Shown: positions 27,786 through 37,090 of the stretch, piece by piece
Layout: the number at the start of each line of letters is the position of its first letter
Numbering within the stretch: the stretch's first letter is position 1
Source: a bacterium
Lineage (GTDB): Bacteria; Bacteroidota; Ignavibacteria; Kapaibacteriales; UBA2268
Direction of reading: 5' to 3'
NCBI GenBank assembly: GCA_024711295.1
Contig: JANJTB010000030.1
Coordinates: 1 to 64,000, forward strand
DNA length: 64,000 nucleotides
Position numbers and translations under genes: made by a program
The notes under the pieces: generated by a model
Told to the model about the DNA's origin: nothing
Databases searched by the model: none
What the model saw: only the letters and a program-made list of their open reading frames with translations

Positions 27786-30131
27786 TTAACGTAATATTAT
27801 GAATTTTTCGAAGATATAATTACTTCCGTCATTTACAATTATAAGGTAAGTACCGCTGCTTAGATTTGCAATATTTATGATATCCTTAGCATTGTCACTA
27901 ATAATCGGATTAGCATCTATCCCGCAAATTGTATATTTATCGAATTTTTTACTAAGTCTTAGAATACCTGAATTATCTTCAATTGACAAAATTACTTTCT
28001 CGAATTTCTCTTCATCAAATTCAACTGAAGTAGCAGGATCAGGCACCTCTACCTTAAAAAGACCTTTAGCATCGGAGACAAACCACAGGTCACCCTTATA
28101 TTGAACGACCTCATTATTAATAGGCCTAAATGTAGGAGCAGGAATTGTTGGCATAAATAATTTGAAAGAATTATTACCATTAAATCTCAGCCATTTATCA
28201 TTTCTGTAAAGCCATGTCTTCCCGTATTTATCAGTCACTGTGCTCATCCAGTCACATGTTTTGAAGTATTTCAGAGCAATTTCCTTATATACTGAATGAT
28301 CCCAGACATCATCTGATTTAAGAACTGACACACCTGATTCTAATATATATGAGCCATAGCCACGCCTCCATCCTTGAACATGGTCGTATGTTGTTACAAG
28401 TTCTCCTTCAGAGTTGAATCCCAGTCTTCTGGCATCATTTGTAAAAGGTGTATCTTTTCCGTCGGATGCTCTTACCGGAGTAAATTCATTGTGCTTATAT
28501 TTCAGCAAATAATTCTCTGAAACATCAAAATAAATGTCCCCATTGGGCAGACATATTCCGTTCTTTAATCTTCCACCGGTTCGATCAAAGTGTGAAGTAG
28601 TCATATGATTAAACTTATTCTCGTAATACTTCCAGAGTGAATTTTGTTGAGCCCATTTACCATCAGCTTGAACTTGTGCCAAATTTGCATTTATCCAAAT
28701 ACAACCGGTAGAATCTGTAAGTATGATATGATAATTTTCTCGTTGATTAGGATTTTCACTTTTGGGGTCAATCAAAAAAGAGTGTTTCTTCCAACTGATT
28801 CCATCATATACTGCAAGAACTGATCTGAATGAGAAAAAATATCGTCCATCGTAATCAATTTCCACATTACTTATGTCTGTGTAAGAAGTATTAACCACAG
28901 AGTCAGGGATGATAAATTTACTCCATTTACTACCGTCAAATATTTGATACATGTAATTATAACCGGTTTTACCCAGAGCAACCAACTTATCATTCTTACG
29001 ATCGTACGCCAGGCTGAAAAATGTATTTGTATATAAACCATCACCTCCAAAAGTCTTGGAATTATTACCATCATACCAAACTAAACTTATGGGATATGCC
29101 ACAAAGAGCCCATTTTGTGACAAGTAATAATGACTTACAACATCTTCACCTTGCCTGAGTAAGCTAAATTCTAAGTTTTTTTTGTTAAGTTTGTAAATAT
29201 TATTATCAATTAAATACAGGGTAAAGTCATCAATATCCCTAAACCTCCAGCTTGTATTAATAAATTTATGGAGAACAAGCTCTTCATTTTTAATCAAATC
29301 ATATAAATATAAATTATCATGAGTGTATCCAATAAACTTGTCACCGACCAAATCAATTGAGTTATGGATGGATTTTGAAAAAGTCATTTTTTCATTAAAT
29401 TCCTGGCTGATGCCTGACTTAGTAAGCCTGAATAAACCTTGATATGATGTAAACCAGTACTCATCACCTACAGGTACGAAATCATCAACGACATCAAATT
29501 CATCAAACTGAGCGAAATACTGATGAGAAGGGTCCAAAATATATTCAGGTATATCACCTGTCATTTTAAAGAAATAAGTGTTTCCTGACCAGTTCAAACC
29601 TAAAAAACCGTAAACAATTCCATCGTAAACTTTCCAAGATGCAGTAAAAGACTCGTTTTTCTCTCCAAGATGATACTTATGAATACCATCTTTTGTTTGT
29701 ACCTGAATACGCGGTTCTTCATCCAGTAGCAAATATAGCTTATTGTTGAAAACTAAATGTGACTTATAAGATTTTGTTACAAGTTCGGCTACTCCATCAA
29801 CAACTTTATAAAGATAATTCCATTTATCGTTTAGATAAAGAATACCATCATATTCAAAAAATACATACGCAGAAATGACATCAATTCCGGATTTATCCAA
29901 TATCCTTTTATTTTCACCTGAAATTTTATCAAGGAAATAAGTTCCGGTGCTGTTCGAAAAAACTAGTCCGCTCAAATCGGAATCATATACTCCTGAAAAT
30001 CCTGTAAGTTCGTTGTAATATCTGGTGACCTTGAGTGAATCACCACTGCAGATTAATGGGGTATGGAAACAACAGAATAAAATAGTCAACAAAAAATATA
30101 ATTTGCCTTGATAGAAATGCTCTGATTTCAT
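27786..30131 (-). CDS. Secreted propeller-like protein with T9SS sorting domain
   Basis: A 781-residue exported protein with a signal peptide (about residues 1-30, ending near 'PLICSG'). The body has many short beta repeats with tryptophan/tyrosine-rich strands ('FDGSKWSKFIIPD', 'YDGISWKKHSF', 'YRNDKWLRFNGNN'), as in beta-propellers of the two-component-regulator-propeller type. No kinase or DNA-binding part is present. The C-terminal 80 residues form a T9SS sorting domain ('LSSGTYLIIV', ending 'EKFIILR'). The partner or ligand is unknown. ATG at 30131, with AGGGG nine bases upstream. Confidence 0.75.
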   Translation of the reverse strand: MKSEHFYQGKLYFLLTILFCCFHTPLICSGDSLKVTRYYNELTGFSGVYDSDLSGLVFSNSTGTYFLDKISGENKRILDKSGIDVISAYVFFEYDGILYLNDKWNYLYKVVDGVAELVTKSYKSHLVFNNKLYLLLDEEPRIQVQTKDGIHKYHLGEKNESFTASWKVYDGIVYGFLGLNWSGNTYFFKMTGDIPEYILDPSHQYFAQFDEFDVVDDFVPVGDEYWFTSYQGLFRLTKSGISQEFNEKMTFSKSIHNSIDLVGDKFIGYTHDNLYLYDLIKNEELVLHKFINTSWRFRDIDDFTLYLIDNNIYKLNKKNLEFSLLRQGEDVVSHYYLSQNGLFVAYPISLVWYDGNNSKTFGGDGLYTNTFFSLAYDRKNDKLVALGKTGYNYMYQIFDGSKWSKFIIPDSVVNTSYTDISNVEIDYDGRYFFSFRSVLAVYDGISWKKHSFLIDPKSENPNQRENYHIILTDSTGCIWINANLAQVQADGKWAQQNSLWKYYENKFNHMTTSHFDRTGGRLKNGICLPNGDIYFDVSENYLLKYKHNEFTPVRASDGKDTPFTNDARRLGFNSEGELVTTYDHVQGWRRGYGSYILESGVSVLKSDDVWDHSVYKEIALKYFKTCDWMSTVTDKYGKTWLYRNDKWLRFNGNNSFKLFMPTIPAPTFRPINNEVVQYKGDLWFVSDAKGLFKVEVPDPATSVEFDEEKFEKVILSIEDNSGILRLSKKFDKYTICGIDANPIISDNAKDIINIANLSSGTYLIIVNDGSNYIFEKFIILR

Positions 30132-30254
30132 AATTTACCCCTAGATTTTATTTATATTGAAAGAAGGTTCTAACCCCTATACAAAATTAATAAATAAACA
30201 AGATAAATGCAAAATATTATTTTAATGAATTATCAAATAATAAAATATTTAATT

Positions 30255-30992
30255 TTAATAAACAGTACCTACAGTAAGGGTAAGAAATACACCGCCCATA
30301 TTAGTCATAGGCAAGCCGGCAACACTCTCAATACCCTCACCACCATAAGGGACATAATAATACTTAATATTTACACCAAGAATTGAATTATTAATATTAC
30401 CAAAGTAAGCCCCAATACCCGCAGATCCGCCAAATCGTATTGTAAACTCACCATAGCCAAAAGATTTGAACCAACCCATAATCTCACCGTTTGGTATCCT
30501 ATCGTATGTATATGGTGTGTTAAGAACAAATGTAGGACCAACTCCGACAGTAAGATATGGTTGCAGGGACTCACTCAAAGCATCTCTGAACACAAACTGT
30601 TGAATGCCGAATGTTAAAGGAAATTTGTAAATCCTGTTAATTTTGTTTGGTACTTGCCATCTGTTACCGATAAATTGGTCAAATTCATCAGAATTTCGTG
30701 CACCGGAGATAAGCAAGTTTGAGTAAACTATCATATCACCGCCGAACATTTGCTTTTGCCAAAACAATCCAAAGCCGAATCCGCTGTCTGACAATATAAC
30801 ATCCAAGCCATAAGAGTTAGATTTCACATAAGTCTTGTCTCCTTTTACAATCAATGGCCTTGGGGACTCAAAAACGAATACAGAATCAGGATTGAATGCC
30901 GGCTCGGGGTCGGCACCCGGAGTCTGTGCAAATAATTCATATCCAAACAATAGAATAACAATATATAATAATAAAAAACTAAGGAACTTCAT
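30255..30992 (-). CDS. Probable outer-membrane beta-barrel protein
   Basis: A 245-residue protein with a signal peptide (about residues 1-22, ending 'GYELFAQ'), a proline-rich linker, then alternating strands and glycine-rich turns ('GFGFGLFWQKQMFGG', 'PYLTVGVGPTFVL', 'RFGGSAGIGAYFG') ending in 'GVFLTLTVGTVY'. The terminal aromatic residue and the amphipathic strands fit an eight-stranded barrel of the OmpA/OmpW-like size class. Function unknown. I start at the ATG at 30992, where the signal peptide begins; the in-frame TTG at 31019 is less likely. It is 123 bases upstream of the propeller gene on the same strand and may be co-transcribed. Confidence 0.7.
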   Translation of the reverse strand: MKFLSFLLLYIVILLFGYELFAQTPGADPEPAFNPDSVFVFESPRPLIVKGDKTYVKSNSYGLDVILSDSGFGFGLFWQKQMFGGDMIVYSNLLISGARNSDEFDQFIGNRWQVPNKINRIYKFPLTFGIQQFVFRDALSESLQPYLTVGVGPTFVLNTPYTYDRIPNGEIMGWFKSFGYGEFTIRFGGSAGIGAYFGNINNSILGVNIKYYYVPYGGEGIESVAGLPMTNMGGVFLTLTVGTVY

Positions 30993-31125
30993 AAAAATGA
31001 TTACCTGATTTAGCAACAATTATTAATTATAACGATTTATTATTTATAAGAATTGTAAGACTAAAGAAACTTTCGTAATTTTACATAATAAATCGTTGCA
31101 ATTTTCAAAAAAGTTTTTTAAAAAG

Positions 31126-31956
31126 ATGAATTTACATTCTCTTCTGAATCTCCTCGAGATAGAATTTCCTCCTAAGACAAGTCTTGAGGGAGACAGGATT
31201 GGTCTGCAAATTGACTCCGGTAAGACCGATGTAAATTGCATTTTGTTTGCATACGAACTTAATGATTTAGTAGTAGAAGAGGCGCTGAAATACTCATCAG
31301 ACATGATAATTGTATTTCATCCTTTGATATATTTCCCATTAAAAAGCATCAGCGATAATGAAAGAGTTGGGCGACTTGTTAAAAAACTGATAAAGAATGA
31401 TATTTCTCTTTATGTAATTCATACAAATTTTGACACTCATCCCAGAGGTACAAATACAATCATTGCCGATAAATTAAGTCTTACAGAGAGGGAATTTATT
31501 CAGCAATCACAATTATCCCAAGATACTCATGGAATGGGTATTATCGGAAGTATTAACGGCGGAATGGAGCTTTCATGGTTAGTGCGCCGAGTTTCGGAGC
31601 TATGTAGTTCACCTGTCAGATATTGTTATGGTAAAGAAGCTATTGTAACAAAAGTTGCAATAGTAGGCGGTAGCGGGTCATCTTTTGCCTATGATGCTTA
31701 CAAAGCCGGTGCTCAGGCGTTTATTACTGCAGATATGAGCTACCATACATTTCATCAATACAACGGTTCTATGGCACTTATTGAATTGGGGCATTACGAG
31801 ATGGAACAATTCAACCATATCATAATGAGCGGTATAGTATCTGATTTGCTCAAAGACGAAAATGTAAAGATTTACAAATCAAGTGTAGTAACAAATCCGG
31901 TAAATTATTTCCCGGATGAAGAATATAAAAAAAATCAGAAAATGAATATTTTATAG
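31126..31956 (+). CDS. Nif3-like dinuclear metal centre protein (GTP cyclohydrolase I type 2 fold)
   Basis: A 276-residue member of the Nif3/YbgI family, which form ring-shaped hexamers with a two-metal site. Visible motifs are 'GDRIGLQIDSG', 'VFHPLIYFPLKS', 'HTNFDTHPRGTN' (D103 expected metal ligand), 'GSGSSF', 'TADMSYHTFHQ' and 'GHYEMEQF' (H and E ligands). The first motif is normally HHP; here residue 64 is phenylalanine, so one expected histidine ligand is absent. Start ATG at 31126; an in-frame TTG at 31096 is not favoured. The gene lies 25 bases upstream of the zinc-ribbon protein, a frequent pairing. The family's reaction is unsettled. Confidence 0.85.
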   Translation: MNLHSLLNLLEIEFPPKTSLEGDRIGLQIDSGKTDVNCILFAYELNDLVVEEALKYSSDMIIVFHPLIYFPLKSISDNERVGRLVKKLIKNDISLYVIHTNFDTHPRGTNTIIADKLSLTEREFIQQSQLSQDTHGMGIIGSINGGMELSWLVRRVSELCSSPVRYCYGKEAIVTKVAIVGGSGSSFAYDAYKAGAQAFITADMSYHTFHQYNGSMALIELGHYEMEQFNHIIMSGIVSDLLKDENVKIYKSSVVTNPVNYFPDEEYKKNQKMNIL

Positions 31957-31981
31957 AATTATAAAGAATAAGGTAAACCGG

Positions 31982-32704
31982 ATGGAAACACAGATTTACA
32001 ATATTGCACTCTTAGCTGCCATAGATGAGCGTCTCGATGAGATGCTTGAGGATTATGGAGATTTGCCGGAGCAAATAAAGAGCATTGAGATAAAACTCAA
32101 TGAAAAAAAATTATTGGTCGAAGAAACAGAAAGTATTCTTAACGAAATCAAAAATTTTGTTTCTCAAGCAAAACTTACACTTGTAGAAATGAAAGATAAA
32201 GAAGAAAAACTTTCGCAACAACAATTCAAGGTTAGAAATAACAAGGAATTTGATGCCATTACTAACGAAATTGCCCACATAAAGCAAGAGCACGAAAAAC
32301 TTTATGACCGTCTTCGTACCGAAGGTGTAAAGCAAGAAAATCTAATGAACATTCTCGAAGGTCAGCAAAAAGACGTTGATGCCGTCCAAAAAGAGCTTGA
32401 AGAAAAGTATGACGAAGCCAAACGATTATCCGGAGACCAAAACGAAGAGTTAACCTTTTTGCAGAACAAACGTCTTAAAACTATAGACCTGATAAAAAGT
32501 AAATTTATTAAGGATTACGAAAGAATCAGGTCAATGCACAGAGATGCTGCCGTAACGATTCGAAAAAGCAGCTGTACAGGGTGCTTCAGCACAGTACCTG
32601 CTCAGGTAATCGTGGAAGTACGTAATCATCCTAATCAGACTTTCTATTGTGAAAACTGTGGAAGAGTACTACTCCCGGACGACTTAATTCTTGAAGATAT
32701 TTAG
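31982..32704 (+). CDS. Zinc-ribbon coiled-coil protein (C4-type, DUF164/CT398-like)
   Basis: A 240-residue protein. Residues 20-170 form a long antiparallel coiled coil rich in E, K and Q. The C-terminal zinc ribbon has paired cysteines 'SCTGC' and 'CENCGR', about 25 residues apart. This is the CT398/C4-type zinc-ribbon family; relatives are proposed to bind nucleic acid or flagellar and sigma-factor components, but the role is unsettled. It follows nif3 by 25 bases and precedes the RNase P RNA gene, probably in one transcription unit. Confidence 0.88.
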   Translation: METQIYNIALLAAIDERLDEMLEDYGDLPEQIKSIEIKLNEKKLLVEETESILNEIKNFVSQAKLTLVEMKDKEEKLSQQQFKVRNNKEFDAITNEIAHIKQEHEKLYDRLRTEGVKQENLMNILEGQQKDVDAVQKELEEKYDEAKRLSGDQNEELTFLQNKRLKTIDLIKSKFIKDYERIRSMHRDAAVTIRKSSCTGCFSTVPAQVIVEVRNHPNQTFYCENCGRVLLPDDLILEDI

Positions 32705-32726
32705 TGTTCTTTGAAATTTTTAACAA

Positions 32727-33153
32727 GGGGGAAAGCAGGCAATCGGGGTATTAAAATACTCAGGAAAGTCCGAACTCCAAAGGAACAGTACGCTTCGTAA
32801 CGCGAAGGCAGTAATGTGGGCTATGTTCACAAAGCTGACGGAAAGTGCAACAGAAAGCAAACCGCCAATCCGGATTATTTAATCGTCATGGAGGCAAGGG
32901 TGAAATGGCAGGGTAAGAGCCTACCGGGTTCGGGGTAACCTGAACGCCCGGCAAACCCCGTACGGAGCAAAGCCAAATAGGAGCACTGAAAAGTTTGATA
33001 ATTCATTCTTTTGCCCTTCGTTCCGGGGGTTAAAATACTCTTTTGCAGTGCTTGGGTAGGCTGCTCGAGCTTTGTGGCGACACAAAGCCAAGATAAATGA
33101 TTGCCTCGAACATTTTTATGTTTAAGACAGAATTCGGCTTATCGCTTTCCTCC
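32727..33153 (+). ncRNA. rnpB: RNase P RNA (class A)
   Basis: Bacterial RNase P RNA, the catalytic subunit that removes 5' leaders from tRNA precursors. Diagnostic stretches in order are 'GGAAAGTCCGAACTCC', 'ACAGTA', 'GAAAGTGCAACAGAAAGC', 'GGTGAAATGGCAGGGTAAG' and the 3' 'GACAGAATTCGGCTTA'. The P1 stem pairs GGGGGAAAGC (32727-32736) with GCTTTCCTCC (33144-33153), which sets the ends to within a few bases. It lies 22 bases after the zinc-ribbon gene. Confidence 0.95.
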
Positions 33154-33230
33154 AATAAAATTTAAATATAATTTGGTTAATATCAAAAAATTTCTTTAAT
33201 TTGAGTAAAATTAAATTAAAGGATTGCAAA

Positions 33231-33539
33231 TTGAATTTACCTAATGACCCATTTATTTTAGAATTGCTGCCTGAGTTTGTCGAAACCTGGATCCAAGACC
33301 TCGAAAATTTTAATAATTTCAAGGCTAATGGCCAAAAAGACGAGCTTTATAGGATGGCTCATACATTAAAAGGCTCTTGCTATCAATTCAGCATAAACGA
33401 CATTGGCGATATGGGCGTTCAACTAATGGGCTACGCAAAAGTAGAAGACTGGGAAAATTCAACCTTGCTGTTTGAGAAAATTAAAAACAGATTTATCGAA
33501 GTTAATGATTATCTTAAATCTATCGGTTTAGCTGTTTAG
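33231..33539 (+). CDS. Stand-alone histidine phosphotransfer (Hpt) protein
   Basis: A 102-residue all-helical protein with the Hpt signature 'RMAHTLKGSCYQF'; H44 is the phosphate acceptor. Such proteins shuttle phosphate between receiver domains in phosphorelays. No ATG precedes the domain; the best start is the TTG at 33231, which has AAAGGA seven bases upstream. A second TTG at 33201 lacks this. The hybrid kinase of this window has a receiver with no intact Hpt of its own, so a partnership is possible but unproven. The next gene begins 27 bases downstream. Confidence 0.85.
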   Translation: MNLPNDPFILELLPEFVETWIQDLENFNNFKANGQKDELYRMAHTLKGSCYQFSINDIGDMGVQLMGYAKVEDWENSTLLFEKIKNRFIEVNDYLKSIGLAV

Positions 33540-33566
33540 TAATATAAACAAATGAATGGTGATGAT

Positions 33567-34058
33567 ATGAAAAAAGCATCCACAATTTTATTGACGGCAA
33601 TAGTTTTCTTTTTTGCCGCAAATGCTATTTCTCAAAACAGAATAGCAGTAATCCCATTCCAGAATATGGATGGTAAATTCGAATACAACGAATGGTGTTA
33701 TAGTTTTCAGGATTCTTTAGCTAAAGCCCTTTATAATGCCGACCCTGAGGAATTAAGCTATAGAATTGTTCCTGCTGATTCTGTCGAGGCTGCTCTAGCT
33801 GATTTGAACCTCGACCCTGCTAATCCACAATATTTCACCGATATGTGGAAGGCAATCTCAAAGCTTAATGTTAAAAAAGTTGTTTGCGGCTCCTTTATTG
33901 TAGAAGGCGGAAGCATGCTAATTAAGGCAGCTGTCTATGATGTTAAGCTAAAGTTACCACACCCTAAGTATCAGGCAACCAACATTTTCAAAGACTTAGA
34001 CAAAGCTTATGAAGCTATTGAGGAGATTTTGAATGTTGTCAAGCCGGGAATGATGTAA
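33567..34058 (+). CDS. Secreted LpoB/CsgG-like fold protein of unknown function
   Basis: A 163-residue protein with a signal peptide ('MKKASTILLTAIVFFFAANA', cleaved before 'ISQ'). The mature part begins 'NRIAVIPFQNMDGKFEYNEW' and shows 'KLNVKKVVCGSFIVEGGSM', a pattern shared by TolB N-terminal, CsgG and LpoB-like periplasmic domains: a first strand ending in IPF, then a GSF strand. No lipobox is present. Start ATG at 33567 has GGTGA at good spacing; an ATG at 33552 is in frame. It sits between the Hpt and PAS-LuxR genes; whether it senses envelope state for them is inference only. Confidence 0.6.
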   Translation: MKKASTILLTAIVFFFAANAISQNRIAVIPFQNMDGKFEYNEWCYSFQDSLAKALYNADPEELSYRIVPADSVEAALADLNLDPANPQYFTDMWKAISKLNVKKVVCGSFIVEGGSMLIKAAVYDVKLKLPHPKYQATNIFKDLDKAYEAIEEILNVVKPGMM

Positions 34059-34095
34059 ATTAGTGTTTTGTATAATTTCGTTATAATTAATCAAT

Positions 34096-35121
34096 ATGGC
34101 TCAAATTAATCAAGCAGTTAATTCAGATTTAGATAACTCAGTTAATTACTCAGAAATGGTGCGTAACGAAATTGACACTATCAATGCTTTCAAAACAGCT
34201 CAAGGGCAACTTGTTAGTCAATATGGCAATTTGCTCGAAAAACTTTATGAATATGCGCCCGTTATAGTTATGATATGTGATATATCTAGCGAAGACGGGC
34301 ATTTTATTTATATAAACAAATTTGCTCAGAAAGAATTAGGTTACGAGGTTCATGAGATGCTCACGCGTGGTGATAAGTTCTTTGCATCAGCAATTCACCC
34401 TGAAGATAATCCCTACAATCTAAGCATTTATTACGACTTTATTAACAAAATCACCAAAATAAACTCTGACGAAGGAGACAAAATTGTTGATGAGCAGGTA
34501 AAAAGAATAAAACATTTAGATGGAAGGTTTATATGGTTCAACATAAGAACAACAATACTTTCCCGTAAAAGTGACGGAAGTCCTCATTTAGTTCTTACCA
34601 TCATGAGCAATGTAAATGACAATTTCGAACTTCAGGTGCAGAAACAAAAAACACTTAATCTTGAAATTAGTTTATTAAAAGAAAAAGTTAAGTCTCAGAA
34701 TGACCAACTCCAAACTCAATTACTTTCTTCTATAGAAAACGATAAGTGTTATGATGATGTAATCAAATATGTCAAGCATATTGCCGACAATATTAAGGAC
34801 CACGATCGGCACTATTATGATATGATAATTAATTATATCAGCAGGAATAAGCCCAGCGAAAATGTTTGGGATGACTTCGTTCAGAGATTCCATGACATTA
34901 ATCCCAATTTTGTCACAGTTCTCTCTGAGAGATTTCCTGACCTTACCCCCACAGAATTAAAGATTTGCTCTCTCACCCGAACAGGGCTAAATTCAAAAGA
35001 TATTGCAAGCATATTAAAAATTTCGATACGCAGTGTAGAAAATCACAAGTATAATATCAGAAGAAAGTTCGGTCTCGAACCATACCAAAATCTCTATAAC
35101 TTCATAAATAACGTCAGCTGA
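34096..35121 (+). CDS. PAS-domain transcriptional regulator with LuxR-type HTH
   Basis: A 341-residue regulator. Residues 45-190 form a PAS/PAC fold ('APVIVMICDI', 'EDNPYNLSIYY', 'GRFIWFNIRTTILSRK'). A coiled coil (about 195-240) links it to a C-terminal LuxR/FixJ-like helix-turn-helix: 'LTPTELKICSLTRTGLNSKD', 'IASILKISIRSVENHKYNIR'. The protein lacks a receiver domain, so its activity is probably set by ligand or redox state at the PAS domain or by partner proteins. It follows the Hpt and LpoB-like genes with a 37-base gap. Targets are unknown. Confidence 0.85.
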   Translation: MAQINQAVNSDLDNSVNYSEMVRNEIDTINAFKTAQGQLVSQYGNLLEKLYEYAPVIVMICDISSEDGHFIYINKFAQKELGYEVHEMLTRGDKFFASAIHPEDNPYNLSIYYDFINKITKINSDEGDKIVDEQVKRIKHLDGRFIWFNIRTTILSRKSDGSPHLVLTIMSNVNDNFELQVQKQKTLNLEISLLKEKVKSQNDQLQTQLLSSIENDKCYDDVIKYVKHIADNIKDHDRHYYDMIINYISRNKPSENVWDDFVQRFHDINPNFVTVLSERFPDLTPTELKICSLTRTGLNSKDIASILKISIRSVENHKYNIRRKFGLEPYQNLYNFINNVS

Positions 35122-35146
35122 TTCTTTAAAAAATGAATTTTCCCAT

Positions 35147-35167
35147 GTTGCAATTTTCATTTGCAAC
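35147..35167 (+). repeat. Perfect inverted repeat downstream of the PAS-LuxR gene
   Basis: GTTGCAA-TTTTCAT-TTGCAAC forms a 7-bp stem with a 7-base loop, 26 bases after the stop codon. The following run is T-rich but interrupted, so it is at best a weak terminator. Confidence 0.4.
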
Positions 35168-35223
35168 TATTGATTATTTTGCTCGTAAAAAATCAATATT
35201 ACTGTAATTATATTTATATTGAT

Positions 35224-35231
35224 TATTTTTG
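35224..35231 (+). promoter_or_regulatory. Putative -7 box of prfB
   Basis: TATTTTTG, 35 bases before the ATG of prfB, matches TAnnTTTG. The -33 element is not convincing. Confidence 0.4.
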
Positions 35232-35265
35232 CAGTCAGTTTTAATCCAAAAATAAAAATTATATT

Positions 35266-36361
35266 ATGTTTGAACCATTAAGAGATAGAATAAAAGATCT
35301 AGAATCCAGAACCGACAAATTACGGAGGTTCCTTTGACATTGAAGGTAAATCTGAGAGTATAAAAGAATTAGAGAAGCTTTCGGAAGCCGATGACTTCTG
35401 GAATGATCAAAATCAAGCCAGAAAAACACTCAAAGAAGTTTCAGGAATGAAGGAGTGGGTAGAAGATTGGCAAAAGGTAAATTCTGCCGTTGAAGATGCT
35501 CGCACAATGTGGCAACTTGCCAACGAAACCGAAGATGATACTCTTGAAAATGAAATTATTAATGAATTAGAGCTTGCAAATTCCTTGGTTGAGTCTCTTG
35601 AAGTTCGAAACATGCTCGGAAGTAAAGAAGACGAAAAAGCTGCTCTGCTAAGTATCAATGCCGGGGCGGGTGGTACTGAAGCTCAGGATTGGGCTGAAAT
35701 GCTCATGAGAATGTATATCAGATGGGGCGAGCGAAAATCTTACAAAGTAACACTACTTGAGCAGGTTGATGGCGATGGAGCTGGAATAAAATCATGCACT
35801 CTTGAAATTGAAGGCAAATATGCCTATGGCTACCTCAAGGCAGAGAATGGAGTGCATAGATTAGTCCGAATTTCACCCTTCGACAGTAATGCCCGAAGAC
35901 ATACATCATTTGCATCAGTTTTTGTATATCCGGAAATTGACGATGATGTTGAGATAGAGGTCAATCCCGCTGATCTGGAGTGGGATACATTCCGTGCCGG
36001 AGGCAAAGGTGGCCAAAATGTTAATAAGGTCGAAACTGCTGTAAGGCTTAGGCATTTGCCGTCAGGAATCATTGTAGCCTGCCAACAGGAGCGATCGCAG
36101 TTTCAAAACAGAGAGCGGGCTATCAAAATGCTGAAATCAAGATTATATCAGCAGAGGCGCGAGGAAGAAGAAGCTGCAAAAGCTGCTATCGAAGGTACTA
36201 AAAAGAAAATTGAATGGGGCTCACAAATTCGCTCTTATGTCTTTCAACCATACACAATGGTTAATGACCACAGAAGTGAACTTAAGAAAACGGATATACA
36301 CTCTGTTATGGACGGTGAGATAGACGATTTCCTAAAAGCTTATTTACTATTGGAAAATTAA
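35266..36361 (+). CDS. prfB: Peptide chain release factor 2, expressed by programmed +1 frameshift
   Basis: RF2 recognises UGA and UAA stop codons. Translation begins at the ATG at 35266 and reads 23 codons to an in-frame TGA at 35335-35337. A +1 shift at CTT-T-GAC restores the main frame from GAC at 35336, giving 364 residues in total. The main part has '[18 protein letters not shown]' (SPF, the RF2 specificity tripeptide) and '[19 protein letters not shown]' (GGQ, peptidyl hydrolysis). The upstream frame reads as an RF2-like N-terminus ('[18 protein letters not shown]') and flows directly into '[15 protein letters not shown]'. The coordinates include the skipped base. The lipoprotein gene follows 26 bases on. 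Confidence 0.95.
35324..35338 (+). promoter_or_regulatory. RF2 autoregulatory frameshift site
   Basis: GGAGG (35324-35328) acts as an internal Shine-Dalgarno three bases before CTT TGA C. When RF2 is scarce the ribosome pauses at TGA and slips +1 on CTT, which makes more RF2. The element matches the canonical bacterial prfB site except for small changes in the spacer. Confidence 0.93.
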
Positions 36362-36387
36362 TTTTAATTTGAATCTCAGGAGTTATG

Positions 36388-37023
36388 ATGAAAAAAAGTA
36401 TTTTGTTAATGACTATGTTTCTAGTCGTTGCTGCAATTTTTTCTTCTTGTGCATCAACCGAAACTACATCATTTGTTGACCCTGCATACAGAGGCAAGCA
36501 ATTTTCAAAAATTTGCGTACTTGCAGATGTAAGCGATTTGAAATACAAGCAGAAGCTTGAAAAGGAAATATCCGAAAATCTTAGAACGAAAGTTAACGTA
36601 ATTTCCGGATTCCAGCTTTTCCCACCTACAAGGGACTGGACAGAAGAACAAATGCAGGAAATAATGATTAAAGAGGGTGTAGATGGATATTTGCTTGTAG
36701 TGTGGAAAGATAAAGGAGTACAGGAAACATACCGTCCCGGTCAACAAGTATCCGAAACTAAAGGTGAAGTCAAGAAAAAAGATGGCAAAGATGTTTATAC
36801 AGAAAGAACTGTTACATCAAATACAGGTGGAAGTGTAGAAAAAGAATTCCGTTCTTATTTTGAAGCACAGTTAATTGATGTAAAATCTAAAAACAAAGCA
36901 TGGGTTGCAACATCTTACTCGCAATCAGGTGAATGGTTTGGTTCGGATTTTGACTTAATAATGGAATCTTATGGCAAAGATATTTCCGAAAAGCTTTCTA
37001 ATGATGGATTGATAAGAAAATAG
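36388..37023 (+). CDS. Lipoprotein of unknown function
   Basis: A 211-residue lipoprotein. The signal peptide ends in a lipobox, 'AAIFSSC' (C21). The mature part begins 'ASTETTSFVDPAYRGKQFSK' and contains a Rossmann-like stretch ('ICVLADVSDLKYKQKLEKE', 'EGVDGYLLVVWKDKG'), a lysine/threonine-rich middle and 'FRSYFEAQLIDVKSKNKAW'. This pattern resembles small periplasmic lipoproteins with an ABC/GNA1162-like alpha/beta core; I do not recognise a named family. The start at 36388 lies five bases after AGGAG (an ATG at 36385 is only two bases away). It is downstream of prfB, followed by a terminator. Confidence 0.7.
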   Translation: MKKSILLMTMFLVVAAIFSSCASTETTSFVDPAYRGKQFSKICVLADVSDLKYKQKLEKEISENLRTKVNVISGFQLFPPTRDWTEEQMQEIMIKEGVDGYLLVVWKDKGVQETYRPGQQVSETKGEVKKKDGKDVYTERTVTSNTGGSVEKEFRSYFEAQLIDVKSKNKAWVATSYSQSGEWFGSDFDLIMESYGKDISEKLSNDGLIRK

Positions 37024-37042
37024 TGGTTTTATTTTATGATTT

Positions 37043-37090
37043 TAAGCCCTGATTTCGCAAATTTTTTGAAGTCAGGGTTTATTTTTTTGC
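37043..37090 (+). terminator. Rho-independent terminator of the lipoprotein gene
   Basis: CCCTGA (37048-37053) pairs with TCAGGG (37072-37077), extended by A-T pairs, and is followed by TTTATTTTTTT. It begins 20 bases past the stop codon. Confidence 0.75.

Noticed and set aside
35266-35337. prfB as a pseudogene because of the in-frame TGA
   Set aside because: The stop lies in a textbook RF2 frameshift site with internal Shine-Dalgarno, and the remainder is intact.
35413-36072. Minus-strand open frames opposite prfB
   Set aside because: They are the reverse of conserved RF2 coding sequence.
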